Shown here one piece after another: positions 35,580-44,298 of a stretch of DNA of 64,000 nt. The DNA comes from Sphingomonas sp. Mn802worker (GTDB taxonomy: Bacteria; Pseudomonadota; Alphaproteobacteria; Sphingomonadales; Sphingomonadaceae). The position numbers and the translations under genes were made by a program. The notes below the pieces were generated by a model that did not search any database, was not told where the DNA came from, and was given only the letters and a program-made list of their open reading frames with translations. How positions within the stretch are numbered: position 1 is the first letter of the stretch; every line of letters starts with the position of its first letter. Where the stretch lies: the NCBI RefSeq assembly GCF_000382485.1, contig NZ_AORY01000014.1, positions 105,360 through 169,359 of the forward strand, read 5' to 3'.

Positions 35580-36167
35580 ATGGACAAGCCATTGGTGGTC
35601 GGGATCGGCGGCACGATCGGCGGGCTGTCCTCGACCGAGCGCGCGCTCCGCATCGCGCTCGACGCCGCGGGCGAGCAGGGGTTCTGCACGCAGCTGTTCG
35701 GTGGCGAGGCGCTTGCGCGTCTGCCGCTCTACGATCCCAAGGCGACCAGCCGGACGCCCGAGGAACAGTCGTTCGTCGCCGCCGTGCGCCGCGCCTCGGC
35801 GATCATCATCGCCAGCCCCGGCTATCACGGCAGCATCTCGGGCGTGGTCAAGAACGCGCTTGATCTGCTTGAGGAGACCGCGCGCGACGCGGAACGCCCG
35901 TACCTCGCCGACGTGCCGGTCGGGCTGATCGCGACCGCCTACGGCTGGCAGGCGACCGGCTCGACGATCGCAGCGCTACGCTCGATCGTCCACGCGCTGC
36001 GCGGCTGGCCGACGCCGTTCGCCGCCGCGATCAACAGCCAAGTGACCAAGTTCGACGACGAGGGCGGCGCGAGCGACGCCGCGGTGGTCGAGCAGCTCCG
36101 CCTGGTCGGGCGGCAGGTCGCGCGTTTCGCGCCGTTGGTGGTGCACGATGTCGCTGCGCTCGCCTGA
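35580..36167 (+). CDS. NAD(P)H-dependent FMN reductase (SmoA/SsuE-like)
   Basis: A 195-residue flavodoxin-like protein. It shows GIGGTIGGLSSTERAL (phosphate-binding loop), the LPLYDP segment and SPGYHGSISGVVKNALDLLE, all typical of the SsuE/ArsH/NADPH-dependent FMN reductase family. Reduced FMN would be passed to the adjacent monooxygenase. The ATG at 35580 follows GGGGAGGGG at good distance; a GTG at 35550 overlapping the previous stop is an alternative. Its 3' end overlaps the start of the sulfite dehydrogenase gene by 20 bases. Confidence 0.9.
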   Translation: MDKPLVVGIGGTIGGLSSTERALRIALDAAGEQGFCTQLFGGEALARLPLYDPKATSRTPEEQSFVAAVRRASAIIIASPGYHGSISGVVKNALDLLEETARDAERPYLADVPVGLIATAYGWQATGSTIAALRSIVHALRGWPTPFAAAINSQVTKFDDEGGASDAAVVEQLRLVGRQVARFAPLVVHDVAALA

Positions 36168-37353
36168 TCGCCGCGAAGCGCTCGCGCTGCTCGGGCTAGG
36201 CGGCGCGGGGATTGCGACCGGCGCGGCCGCGCAATCGGTCGACCTCGGCTTCGTGGGCGGCACGCGCCAGCTCTCGGGCGACTGGCCGCAAAAGGGCAGC
36301 ATGATCGTGCTACGCGAACGCGCGCCGCTGCTCGAAACGCCAATGAGCGCGTTGGACGGGGAGGTGTTTACCCCCAACGACCGTTTCTTCGTGCGCTGGC
36401 ATTATCAGGACATTCCGACCGCGATTGATCCCGCGACCTTTCGACTGCGCGTCGGCGGCGCGGTGCGGCGCCCGATCGCGCTGACGCTCGCCAACCTTGC
36501 CAAGCTGCCGCATGTCGAGATCGCGGCGGTGAACCAATGCTCGGGCAACTCGCGCGCGCTGTTCAGCCCGCGCGTGCCCGGCGCGCAATGGGGCGACGGC
36601 GCGATCGGCAACGCGACGTGGAGCGGCGTGCGCTTACGCGACGTGCTCGACCTCGCCGGCATCGCGCCCGGCGCGGCCAACATCCGCGTCTCCGGCCTCG
36701 ACCGCCCGCCGCCCGGGGCGCCGTGGTTCGCCAAGTCGCTTGGGCTGGACCATGCCCGCGACGGCGAGGTGATGATTGCGCTCGCCATGAACGGCGCGCC
36801 CTTGCCGATGTTGAACGGTTATCCGATCCGCCTGATCGTGCCGGGCTGGTACTCGACCTATTGGGTGAAAGCACTCGACCGGATCGAGGTGCTGACCGGT
36901 GAGGACGACAATTACTGGATGGCGAAGGCGTACAAGATCCCCGCGACCCCGAACGCGGGCGTGCAGCCGGGCGCGAAGGATTTCCCCACCGTGCCGATCA
37001 ACCGCATGACCCCGCGCGCCTTCTTCACCAACGTCGACCGCGCGACCAAGGTGGTGGCGAACGATCCTTTCTACGTCCGCGGACTCGCGATGGGCGGGGC
37101 AAATGCGGTCGCGCGCGTCGACCTTTCGATGGATGCAGGTAGGACGTGGCACGCCGCGCACCTCGGCCCCGATCAGGGCAAATACGGCTTCCGTTTGTGG
37201 GAGGCTACCATCGGCGGGCTACGGCCGGGCGGTTACCGTTTGTGGGCGCGTTGCACCAATGCGGCCGGGCAGGCGCAATCGATGGACGCGATCTGGAACC
37301 CCGGCGGCTACATGCGCAGCCAGATTGCCTCAGTCGCGGTGACGGCTGCATGA
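36148..37353 (+). CDS. sorA: Periplasmic molybdopterin sulfite dehydrogenase, catalytic subunit (SorA-like)
   Basis: A 401-residue sulfite-oxidase-family protein. The N-terminus has a twin-arginine pattern (PDRREALALLGLGGAG), as expected for a cofactor-loaded export through Tat. The Moco-binding cysteine is probably Cys131 in VNQCSGNSRALFSP. KSLGLDHARDGEVMIALAMN, PLPMLNGYPIRLIVPGWYS and a C-terminal dimerisation domain (VDLSMDAGRTW) complete the family pattern. It oxidises sulfite to sulfate and hands electrons to the cytochrome encoded next, whose ATG overlaps its stop (ATGA). This fits detoxification of sulfite released by the monooxygenase. Confidence 0.9.
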   Translation: MSLRSPDRREALALLGLGGAGIATGAAAQSVDLGFVGGTRQLSGDWPQKGSMIVLRERAPLLETPMSALDGEVFTPNDRFFVRWHYQDIPTAIDPATFRLRVGGAVRRPIALTLANLAKLPHVEIAAVNQCSGNSRALFSPRVPGAQWGDGAIGNATWSGVRLRDVLDLAGIAPGAANIRVSGLDRPPPGAPWFAKSLGLDHARDGEVMIALAMNGAPLPMLNGYPIRLIVPGWYSTYWVKALDRIEVLTGEDDNYWMAKAYKIPATPNAGVQPGAKDFPTVPINRMTPRAFFTNVDRATKVVANDPFYVRGLAMGGANAVARVDLSMDAGRTWHAAHLGPDQGKYGFRLWEATIGGLRPGGYRLWARCTNAAGQAQSMDAIWNPGGYMRSQIASVAVTAA

Positions 37354-37694
37354 AGCTAGCGATCATCGCCGCGGCGGTGCTGCTCGCCGCCTGCTCGGCC
37401 GAACCCGACGCCTCCCCGACGAAGCCGGCCGGCGCGTTGCAGCCGGTCAGCATCACGCTGCCCGCCGAAACCGCCGCGTTGCCCGACACGCCTGCGGGCA
37501 CGACACTGTCGCAGCATTGCACCGCCTGCCACTCGCCCGATTTCCTCACCCGCCAGCCGCCGCTGACGGCCGAAAAATGGCAGGCGACTGTCACCAAGAT
37601 GCGCGAAGCCTATCACGCTCCAATTAGCCCTGCGGACGATCCCGCGATCGTCGCCGCGCTGGTGACGCTACAAGGCGCACCACCGGCACGCTGA
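37350..37694 (+). CDS. sorB: c-type cytochrome subunit of sulfite dehydrogenase (SorB-like lipoprotein)
   Basis: A 114-residue protein with a lipoprotein-type signal peptide (LLAAC, Cys15) and one haem-binding CTACH motif at residues 57-61. Met84 in VTKMREAY is a possible distal haem ligand. The overlap with sorA by four bases and the size match SorB, which accepts electrons from SorA. The lipobox suggests membrane anchoring, where the soluble relative would be free in the periplasm. Confidence 0.88.
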   Translation: MKLAIIAAAVLLAACSAEPDASPTKPAGALQPVSITLPAETAALPDTPAGTTLSQHCTACHSPDFLTRQPPLTAEKWQATVTKMREAYHAPISPADDPAIVAALVTLQGAPPAR

Positions 37695-37697
37695 CCC

Positions 37698-39050
37698 TTA
37701 CCGCGCCGGCACCTCGCTCAGCGCGCCGGTCGCGCGACCGTGCCGGCCATAGACCCACTCGAACAGCGGGCTTGCCATCATCGTCGTCACGATCGCCATC
37801 AGCACCAGCATCGCGAACAAGGTCGGACCGATGATGCCCTTCTGCAGCCCAATGTTGATGATGATCAGCTCCATCAACCCGCGCGAATTCATCAGCGCGC
37901 CGATGCCCAGCGCGGTGCGATTGTCCTCCCCCGCCAGCCGCGCCGCGAGGTAGCAGGCACCACCCTTCGCCAGCACCGACGCCGCGAGGATCACTGCTGC
38001 GACCAGCAGCAGCGCCGGCGAACTGACCGTGTCCATCCGCGTGTTGAGCCCGGAGTAGGTGAAGAACATCGGCAGCAGTAGCACGACCGTCAGCGGCTCG
38101 ATCTTGGCGCGGATCTCCTCCGTCAGCGTACCACGCGGCATTACCACGCCCATGATGAACCCGCCGAAGATCGCGTGGATGCCGACCGCATCCATCAGAA
38201 ACGCCGACAGGCAGAACGCGATCAGCACGACGGCAAGCAACGGGGGCGTCAACTCATCCGTGCGCTCCACCGCGCGCGCCGCCGGGGCGAGCAGCCGCGG
38301 CCCCGCGATCAGCACCAGCGCCGCCCATGCGACCCCGCCGCCGATCGCCAGGATCGCGACACCCGCGCCGCCACCGAACGTCGCCAGCACGACCGCCAGC
38401 ACGCACCACGACACCGCGTCGTCGAACGCGCCTGCGGTCAGCGACAGCGTGCCAAGCGCCGAATCGGCCAGCCCGCGCTCGTTGATGATCCGCGCCAACA
38501 TTGGAAACGCGGTCAACGCGATGCACGCGCCCAGGAACAGGGTCGCGTTGAACTGGCTGATCCCGGCCGCGAACAGTCCGGGCACGCCGAGCAACCACGG
38601 CGTCAGCAGAATGGCGATCGCGAACGGCGCCGCGATCCCGGCGAGCGAGACGACCGACGCACTGCGCGCCTTGGACCGGAAATGATCGAGCCGAAGCGTC
38701 GTGCCTACCAGGAACATGTAGAGTCCGACGCCCAGCTGCGCACCGGCGTAGAGCACGTTCTTCGTTTCCTTGGGAAAGATCGCGCCCTGCAATCCCGGCG
38801 CGACGAGTCCGAGCAGCGATGGTCCCAGCACGACGCCCGCGATCATCTCGCCCACCACCTGTGGCTGCCCCAGCGCGACGCGCCCGATCCAGCCGACGAC
38901 CCGACACGCGATCAGGATCACCGCGAGCTGGAGAAAGAAATGGATCGAGAAATCACCCGGCGCGTAGCTCGCGGTGCCGTTCACCGCCGCGCCGTGCGCG
39001 CCCAGGACGCCGCCTGCCGTCCGCCACAGGCTGTTCACCGCCTCTTCCAT
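37698..39050 (-). CDS. Cation:proton antiporter, CPA2 family
   Basis: About 450 residues with 12-13 hydrophobic helices. CPA2 marks include GQPQVVGEMIAGVVLGPSLLG in an early helix, FLGACIALTAFPMLARIINE and SLTAGAFDDAVSWCVLAVVL with the ion-binding Asp pair, and a late half with ALMNSRGLMELIIINIGL. No C-terminal TrkA-N/KTN domain is present, so it is of the short Nha/NapA-like kind. The ATG at 39050 has GGGGAG eight bases upstream; the much longer open frame to 39491 is not credible as protein. It ends four bases past the convergent sorB stop. Confidence 0.9.
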   Translation of the reverse strand: MEEAVNSLWRTAGGVLGAHGAAVNGTASYAPGDFSIHFFLQLAVILIACRVVGWIGRVALGQPQVVGEMIAGVVLGPSLLGLVAPGLQGAIFPKETKNVLYAGAQLGVGLYMFLVGTTLRLDHFRSKARSASVVSLAGIAAPFAIAILLTPWLLGVPGLFAAGISQFNATLFLGACIALTAFPMLARIINERGLADSALGTLSLTAGAFDDAVSWCVLAVVLATFGGGAGVAILAIGGGVAWAALVLIAGPRLLAPAARAVERTDELTPPLLAVVLIAFCLSAFLMDAVGIHAIFGGFIMGVVMPRGTLTEEIRAKIEPLTVVLLLPMFFTYSGLNTRMDTVSSPALLLVAAVILAASVLAKGGACYLAARLAGEDNRTALGIGALMNSRGLMELIIINIGLQKGIIGPTLFAMLVLMAIVTTMMASPLFEWVYGRHGRATGALSEVPAR

Positions 39051-39213
39051 GACCATCACTCCCCTTGGTCGATCTGAAACGACAAACCTGCGCTTCTGAC
39101 AAGTAGGGCTGAGGTCGGATGGTCGCGCGCGGCCTCGGCTATCCGCGGTGTGCGCGATCGATCGAGCGCGCACAGGATCGCCCACACTGTACGGCTCGCG
39201 GCGGCCGCTGTAA

Positions 39214-40410
39214 GTGGGCTGCGCATCCTTGATCGCCTTCGATCGTCGACACGATGCGTCAAACGGGGACCGTGCCATTCGACAGATCGCCGCCTTGCCG
39301 TACCGGATCGATGCTGCCGCAGGGGCCGACGGCGCGATCTGCGTCATGCTGGTCACCTCGCGCGGGACCGGGCGGTGGATCATTCCCAAGGGCAACATCG
39401 GCATGGGTAGCACCTTGCCGGAGGCCGCCGCGCAGGAGGCGGAGGAGGAAGGCGGCGTGCGCGGCGCGCTCTGTCCGGTCCCGCTCGGCACCTATCGTTA
39501 TCGCAAGCGGCGCGGCAGCGGCGCGTCGCTGATGATCGACGTCGATGTCTTCCCGCTCGCCGTCACGCAGGAACTGCCGACGTGGAAGGAGCAGGGGGAG
39601 CGCGAGCGGCGCTGGTTCCCGCTCGCCGAAGCCGCGACCCGGATCGACGAGCCCGATCTGCGCGAACTGCTCCGCTCGTTCGCGCCGTCGCAGTTCCGCG
39701 TTGCAGTGCAACAATCCGGTGCTAGGTCGGCCGCGAATCGGGCTTCAAACCAAAAGTGGGGTACAATGTTCGCGTGGTTTCAACGGCTGTTGCCGAAGAC
39801 CGGTAATTTCTTCGAGATGTTCGAGGCGCACGCCGCGACCGTCCTTGCCGGCGCAGAGGCGACCGCGCGGCTGCTGGCGGGCGGCCCGTCCGCGAAGGAG
39901 CACATCCGCGAGATCATTGAGCGCGAGCATGACGCCGACACGATCACGCGCGACGTGCTGAAAACCGTCCGCAAGACGTTTCTTACTCCCTTCGATCGCG
40001 GCGCGATCACCGCGCTGATCGGCGCGCTCGACAACACCATCGACGAGATGCAGGCGTTCGCCAATGCGGTCGACCTCTACGACGTCGACATGTTCGAGCC
40101 CGAGATGCGCGACATGGCCGCGATCATCGTCGATGCCGCGCGCGTCACCGCGGAGGCGATCCCGCTGTTGCGCGACGTGGCGCGCAACGGCGACCGGCTG
40201 CATGAGTTGACCGAACGCGTGATCCGCATCGAGGGTCATGCGGACGAGATCCACGCCGCCGGTCTCAAGCGCTCGCTGCAAAAACACGGCACCAGCGACA
40301 CGTTGCGCTTCGTCGTCGAGCGCGAGCTCTACAAGCATCTGGAGCGCATCGTCGACGCGTTCGAGGATGTCGCCGACGAGGTCGACGGCATCGTGATCGA
40401 TCACGCCTGA
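39214..40410 (+). CDS. Nudix hydrolase domain in frame with a DUF47 (PhoU-like) domain
   Basis: A single open frame of 398 codons. Residues about 25-165 form a Nudix domain (VTSRGTGRWIIPKGNIG, then the Nudix box with STLPEAAAQEAEEEGG). Residues about 185-398 form a complete DUF47/TIGR00153 protein (MFAWFQRLLPKTGNFFEMFE, IIEREHDADTITRDVLK). The linker (QQSGARSAANRASNQKWGT) contains no stop. DUF47 proteins are normally separate, about 215 residues long, and pair with Pit phosphate transporters, as here. Either the two are fused, or the DUF47 part is translated on its own from the ATG at 39766 and the Nudix gene has lost its stop. The N-terminal start is uncertain. Confidence 0.75.
   Translation: MGCASLIAFDRRHDASNGDRAIRQIAALPYRIDAAAGADGAICVMLVTSRGTGRWIIPKGNIGMGSTLPEAAAQEAEEEGGVRGALCPVPLGTYRYRKRRGSGASLMIDVDVFPLAVTQELPTWKEQGERERRWFPLAEAATRIDEPDLRELLRSFAPSQFRVAVQQSGARSAANRASNQKWGTMFAWFQRLLPKTGNFFEMFEAHAATVLAGAEATARLLAGGPSAKEHIREIIEREHDADTITRDVLKTVRKTFLTPFDRGAITALIGALDNTIDEMQAFANAVDLYDVDMFEPEMRDMAAIIVDAARVTAEAIPLLRDVARNGDRLHELTERVIRIEGHADEIHAAGLKRSLQKHGTSDTLRFVVERELYKHLERIVDAFEDVADEVDGIVIDHA
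39754..39768 (+). promoter_or_regulatory. Possible internal start of the DUF47 gene
   Basis: AGTGGGG at 39755-39761 lies four bases before an ATG at 39766, exactly where family members of DUF47 begin (MFAWFQRLLP). Translation from here would give a normal 214-residue protein ending at 40410. Confidence 0.5.
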
Positions 40411-40420
40411 GGGCGGGACC

Positions 40421-41434
40421 ATGCACGAACTCGCCTTTCCGCTGCTCGTCGGCCTGATCGCCGTCGCGCTCGCCTTTGACTATCTCAACGGGCTGCACGA
40501 CGCGGCCAATTCGATCGCCACCGTGGTTGCGACCCGGCTGCTCTCGCCGGTCAAGGCGGTGCTGTTCGCCGCGGTGTTCAACTTTGCCGCCTATTTCCTG
40601 ACCATCATGTTCCCCAGCCTCCACGCGGTGGCAGAGACGATCGGCAAGGGATTGATCGACAAGGATATCGTCACCCCCGCCGTCATCTTCGGCGCGCTCG
40701 GCGGCGCGATGTTCTGGAACGTCGTCACCTGGCTGCGTGGCATCCCGTCGTCGAGCAGCCACGCGCTGGTCGGCGGGTTGATCGGCGCGGGCGTCGCGCA
40801 TGCCGGGATCGGCGGCATCCAGTGGGGCGGGCTCAACAAGACCGTGCTCGCGATCGTGCTCTCGCCATTGCTCGGCATGATCCTCGCCATGCTCGTCATG
40901 CTCTTGTCGAGCTGGGCGTTCCGCCGTTCGACCTCAGTTCAGGCCGAACGCAGCTTCCGTGCGCTCCACCTGCTGTCGTCCGCCGCTTACTCGCTCAGCC
41001 ACGGCTTGAACGATGCGCAAAAGACGATGGGGATCATCACTGTGCTGCTCTACTCGACCGGGCGGCTGTCGGGGCCGTTCGAGGTGCCGCACTGGGTCGC
41101 GATCAGCTGCTACATCGCGATCGCGCTCGGCACGATGACGGGCGGGTGGAAGATCATCGAGACGATGGGCTCGCGCATCACCAAGCTGTCGCAGCACCAG
41201 GGCTTCTCCTCCTCGCTCGCGGGCTCGATCGTGCTGTTCACTGCCTCGGCGCTCGGCATCCCGGTCTCGACCACGCACACGATCACCGGCGCGATCATCG
41301 GTGCGGGCACCGCCCGGCGCGCGTCGGCGGTCCGCTGGGGCGTCGCGCAGGGCGTCGTCGTCGCGTGGATCATCACCATTCCCGCTTCCGCCGCGGTCGG
41401 TGCGCTCTTCTACGGCCTGACCCGCCTGTTCTGA
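40421..41434 (+). CDS. pit: Low-affinity inorganic phosphate transporter, PiT family
   Basis: A 337-residue membrane protein with about ten helices. The PiT signature appears twice, as expected from the internal duplication: DYLNGLHDAANSIATVVATR near the N-terminus and SLSHGLNDAQKTMGIITVLL in the second half. GIPSSSSHALVGGLIGAG and GIPVSTTHTITGAIIGAG are the matching second motifs. It follows the DUF47 domain by ten bases, a standard pairing in which DUF47 is thought to regulate the transporter. Confidence 0.95.
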   Translation: MHELAFPLLVGLIAVALAFDYLNGLHDAANSIATVVATRLLSPVKAVLFAAVFNFAAYFLTIMFPSLHAVAETIGKGLIDKDIVTPAVIFGALGGAMFWNVVTWLRGIPSSSSHALVGGLIGAGVAHAGIGGIQWGGLNKTVLAIVLSPLLGMILAMLVMLLSSWAFRRSTSVQAERSFRALHLLSSAAYSLSHGLNDAQKTMGIITVLLYSTGRLSGPFEVPHWVAISCYIAIALGTMTGGWKIIETMGSRITKLSQHQGFSSSLAGSIVLFTASALGIPVSTTHTITGAIIGAGTARRASAVRWGVAQGVVVAWIITIPASAAVGALFYGLTRLF

Positions 41435-41463
41435 TCGCTCTATCTGATCCACTTGCCCTTGCT

Positions 41464-41491
41464 CCTTCCCCACGACATGACGTGGGGAAGG
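41464..41491. repeat. Palindromic hairpin just upstream of the MHS transporter gene
   Basis: CCTTCCCCACG and CGTGGGGAAGG pair perfectly over 11 bases around a 6-base loop. It may end the pit transcript. Its right arm directly abuts the ribosome binding site GGGAGG (41491-41496) of the next gene, so it could also affect that gene's translation. Confidence 0.55.
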
Positions 41492-41504
41492 GGAGGACGG
41501 GCAC

Positions 41505-43106
41505 ATGGCCGCAGTGTTGATCGACGGGGAAGAACCGCCAAGCCACGGCGACATCCGGCTCGTCATTTCCGCCTCCGCGCTCGGCACCGTGTTCGAATGG
41601 TACGATTTCTTCATCTACGGAACGCTCGCCGCCTCGGGCATCATCGGGCGCGCCTTCTTCCCCGCCGGCAACGAGACGGTGCAGACGTTGCTCGCCTGGG
41701 CGGGCTTCGCGGTCGGCTTCGGCTTTCGCCCGCTGGGCGCCGCGCTGTTCGGCTATCTGGGGGACCGGCTCGGGCGCAAATACACCTTTCTCGTCACCAT
41801 CACCCTGATGGGCATCGCCACCGCCGGCGTCGGCCTGACGCCGTCCGCCGCCACGATCGGCTATGCCGCGCCCGCGATCGTGCTGCTGCTCCGCATCGCG
41901 CAGGGGCTGGCGCTCGGCGGCGAATATGGCGGTGCGGCGATCTACGTCGCGGAGCACTCCCCGCCGGGCCGCTCGGGCTTCTACACCAGCTTCATCCAGG
42001 CCGGCGTCGTCGGCGGCTTCATTCTCAGCCTCGCGGTCATCCTGCTGTTCAAGGCGCTGGTGCCCGGCGCCGCATGGGAGGCGTGGGGCTGGCGGCTGCC
42101 GTTCCTGTTCTCGCTGCTGCTGCTCGCCATCTCCTTGTGGATGCGACTCAAGCTGTCGGAAAGCCCGGTCTTTCAGAAGATGCGCGCCGCGGGCGAGCGC
42201 GCGGTCAATCCGCTGAAGGAAAGCTTCACCTATCCCGGCAACATACGCCGCATGGTCGTCGCGCTGTTCGGCATCGCCGCCGGACTGACCGTGATCTGGT
42301 ACACCGCGATGTTCACGGTGCTGTCGTTCCTGCAGACGACGATGCGCGTCGAGGAAACCACCGCGCAGCTCATCACCGGCTTCGGCGTGCTGATGGGGAC
42401 GGGCTGGTTCCTGCTCTTCGGTCATGTCAGCGACAAGGTGGGCCGCAAGAAGCCGATCGTGGTCGGCTATGTCCTGACACTTCTGCTGCTGTTCCCGATC
42501 TTCTGGACGATCGGCGCGGCGGCCAATCCGGGGCTGGCGCGCGCGGCGGAGGCGAACCCGGTCGTCGTCGCCGGGGCAGACTGCCGCTACAGTCCGTTCG
42601 ACAAGCAACAGGCGACCGCGTGCGGGACGCTGCTCGACGCCTTGTCGAAGAAGGGCGTGCCTTATTCCACGCGCAAGGCCGCCGAGACGCAGGTCACGAT
42701 CGGCAGCAGGATCGTCGCGGATACCTCACCCGCGGGGCTGGACGCCGCCCTGACCGCCGCGGGCTATGATCTCGCCAAGGTCACGCCGTCCGCCGGCAAC
42801 ATCGCGCTGATCCTTGTCGCAATCCTTGCCATGTCGATGCTGTCGGGGATCACCTACGGCCCCGTCGCGGCGCTGCTGGCGGAGATGTTCCCGCCCGCGA
42901 TCCGCTATTCCTCGCTGTCGATCCCCTACCATCTCGGCACCGGCTATTTCGGCGGCTTCCTGCCCTTCATCAGCCAATATGTCGTCGCAAAGACCGGCGA
43001 TCCCTATTCGGGGCTGTGGTACACCTGGGGCGTTACGCTGCTCGCCCTGCTGGTGACGCTGTTCGGCCTGAAAGAAACGCGCGACCACCGCGACGCTGTG
43101 GCGTGA
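41505..43106 (+). CDS. MFS transporter, metabolite:H+ symporter (MHS) family, with an inserted periplasmic loop
   Basis: A 533-residue protein, about 90 residues longer than typical MHS carriers such as ProP or ShiA. Family marks are GTVFEWYDFFIYGTLA, FRPLGAALFGYLGDRLGRK, GLALGGEYGGAAIYVAEHSP and the second loop GHVSDKVGRKKPI. The extra length lies between helices 8 and 9 (about residues 345-440) and contains two cysteines (ADCRYSPF, ATACGTLL), which could form a disulfide in the periplasm. The substrate is likely a small organic acid or osmolyte but cannot be fixed from the sequence. Confidence 0.88.
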   Translation: MAAVLIDGEEPPSHGDIRLVISASALGTVFEWYDFFIYGTLAASGIIGRAFFPAGNETVQTLLAWAGFAVGFGFRPLGAALFGYLGDRLGRKYTFLVTITLMGIATAGVGLTPSAATIGYAAPAIVLLLRIAQGLALGGEYGGAAIYVAEHSPPGRSGFYTSFIQAGVVGGFILSLAVILLFKALVPGAAWEAWGWRLPFLFSLLLLAISLWMRLKLSESPVFQKMRAAGERAVNPLKESFTYPGNIRRMVVALFGIAAGLTVIWYTAMFTVLSFLQTTMRVEETTAQLITGFGVLMGTGWFLLFGHVSDKVGRKKPIVVGYVLTLLLLFPIFWTIGAAANPGLARAAEANPVVVAGADCRYSPFDKQQATACGTLLDALSKKGVPYSTRKAAETQVTIGSRIVADTSPAGLDAALTAAGYDLAKVTPSAGNIALILVAILAMSMLSGITYGPVAALLAEMFPPAIRYSSLSIPYHLGTGYFGGFLPFISQYVVAKTGDPYSGLWYTWGVTLLALLVTLFGLKETRDHRDAVA

Positions 43107-43163
43107 TCGCGCCGGGCGGGGTAGGGGCGCGCGGATGATCCGCGTCCGCCGCTCCGTCCACGC

Positions 43164-44207
43164 ATGACCGCCCCGCAACGCCTCTCCCTTGATGGCGCCG
43201 CGCTTGCGGCAAACTGGCGCGCGCTCGCACGCGCGAGCGGCGGCGCGGCTTGCGGCGCGGCGGTAAAGGCGGACGGCTATGGTCTCGGCGTGCGCGATGT
43301 CGTCACCCGGCTGCTCGCGGCGGGATGCCGCGACTTCTTCGTGTCGTCGTGGAACGAGGCAGCGGCGCTTGCCGACCTCGATCTGGCGAGCGCGGGCGCA
43401 TCGCTGTCGGTGCTCCACGGCGTGCGCGACGCCGACATGACGATAGCCACCGCGTCCCAGGCCCGTCCGGTCCTCAGCACCTCCGCGCAGGTACGTCGCT
43501 GGCAGGGCGCGGGCGGCGGCGCGTGCGACGTGATGGTCGATACCGGCATGAACCGCCTCGGCATCGCACCCGACGATATCGCCGCGGGACTGCTGGGCGG
43601 CGTCGCGATCGACACGCTGTTGAGTCATCTCGCCTGCGCCGATGAGGACAGCGCGATGAACGAGCAACAGCGCACCCGCTTCGCCGCGCTCGCCGGGCGA
43701 ACGAACGCGCGGCGGTTGAGCCTCGCCAACTCGGCCGGGATCACGCTCGGTGTCGATTACCACTTCGATCTCACGCGTCCCGGTCTCGCGCTCTACGGCG
43801 GCATGCCCGTGCCGGCGCTGACTGACGTGATCCGCCCCGTCGCTCGGATCGAGGCGGAGGTGCTGCAACGCCGCCTGGTGCGTGCAGGGGAGACAGTCGG
43901 ATACAACGCTACCTGGGTTGCCTCGGTCGACACGCAGGTCGCGATCGTCAACCTAGGCTATGCCGACGGTTACTGGCGTGGCTTCTCCGACACCGGCCTC
44001 GCCTTTGCGGGCGATGTCCAGCTGTCCGTCATCGGGCGTGTCTCGATGGATTTGGTCGCGCTCGACGTGACGGGCGCGGACGTGGGCGAGGGAGACTGGA
44101 TCGCGTTCGACCCCGACCTGCCGCGTGCGGCACGGGCATCAGGCATGAGCCAGTATGAGCTGCTCACCGGCCTGGGCCATCGCTTCGATCGCATCTGGCA
44201 CGACTGA
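43164..44207 (+). CDS. alr: Alanine racemase
   Basis: A 347-residue PLP enzyme that makes D-alanine for peptidoglycan. The cofactor lysine lies in AVKADGYGLG at about residue 34. DTGMNRLG, SLANSAGITLG, RPGLALYGG, and the second-domain catalytic Tyr region (VGYNATWVA) with VSMDLVALDVT follow. It is slightly short for the family but all main motifs are present. Confidence 0.95.
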   Translation: MTAPQRLSLDGAALAANWRALARASGGAACGAAVKADGYGLGVRDVVTRLLAAGCRDFFVSSWNEAAALADLDLASAGASLSVLHGVRDADMTIATASQARPVLSTSAQVRRWQGAGGGACDVMVDTGMNRLGIAPDDIAAGLLGGVAIDTLLSHLACADEDSAMNEQQRTRFAALAGRTNARRLSLANSAGITLGVDYHFDLTRPGLALYGGMPVPALTDVIRPVARIEAEVLQRRLVRAGETVGYNATWVASVDTQVAIVNLGYADGYWRGFSDTGLAFAGDVQLSVIGRVSMDLVALDVTGADVGEGDWIAFDPDLPRAARASGMSQYELLTGLGHRFDRIWHD

Positions 44208-44298
44208 TCTGCACGCTTGCTGCGCAGCACAGCGCGCTTGTTGCAGCGCGTCACGCGGTACGATAGCCTTCGCACCATAACGATCAGGCGAGGCGAGG

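Noticed and set aside
34483..37694. Simple alkanesulfonate (ssu-type) utilisation operon
   Set aside because: No ssuABC transporter is present, and the linked aldo-keto reductase, Gfo/Idh enzyme and TonB receptor point to a sugar-type sulfonate; kept only as an alternative.
37698..39491. Longer N-terminus of the CPA2 antiporter up to 39491
   Set aside because: The added ~147 residues look non-coding and overlap the Nudix gene on the other strand; a well-placed ribosome binding site precedes the ATG at 39050.
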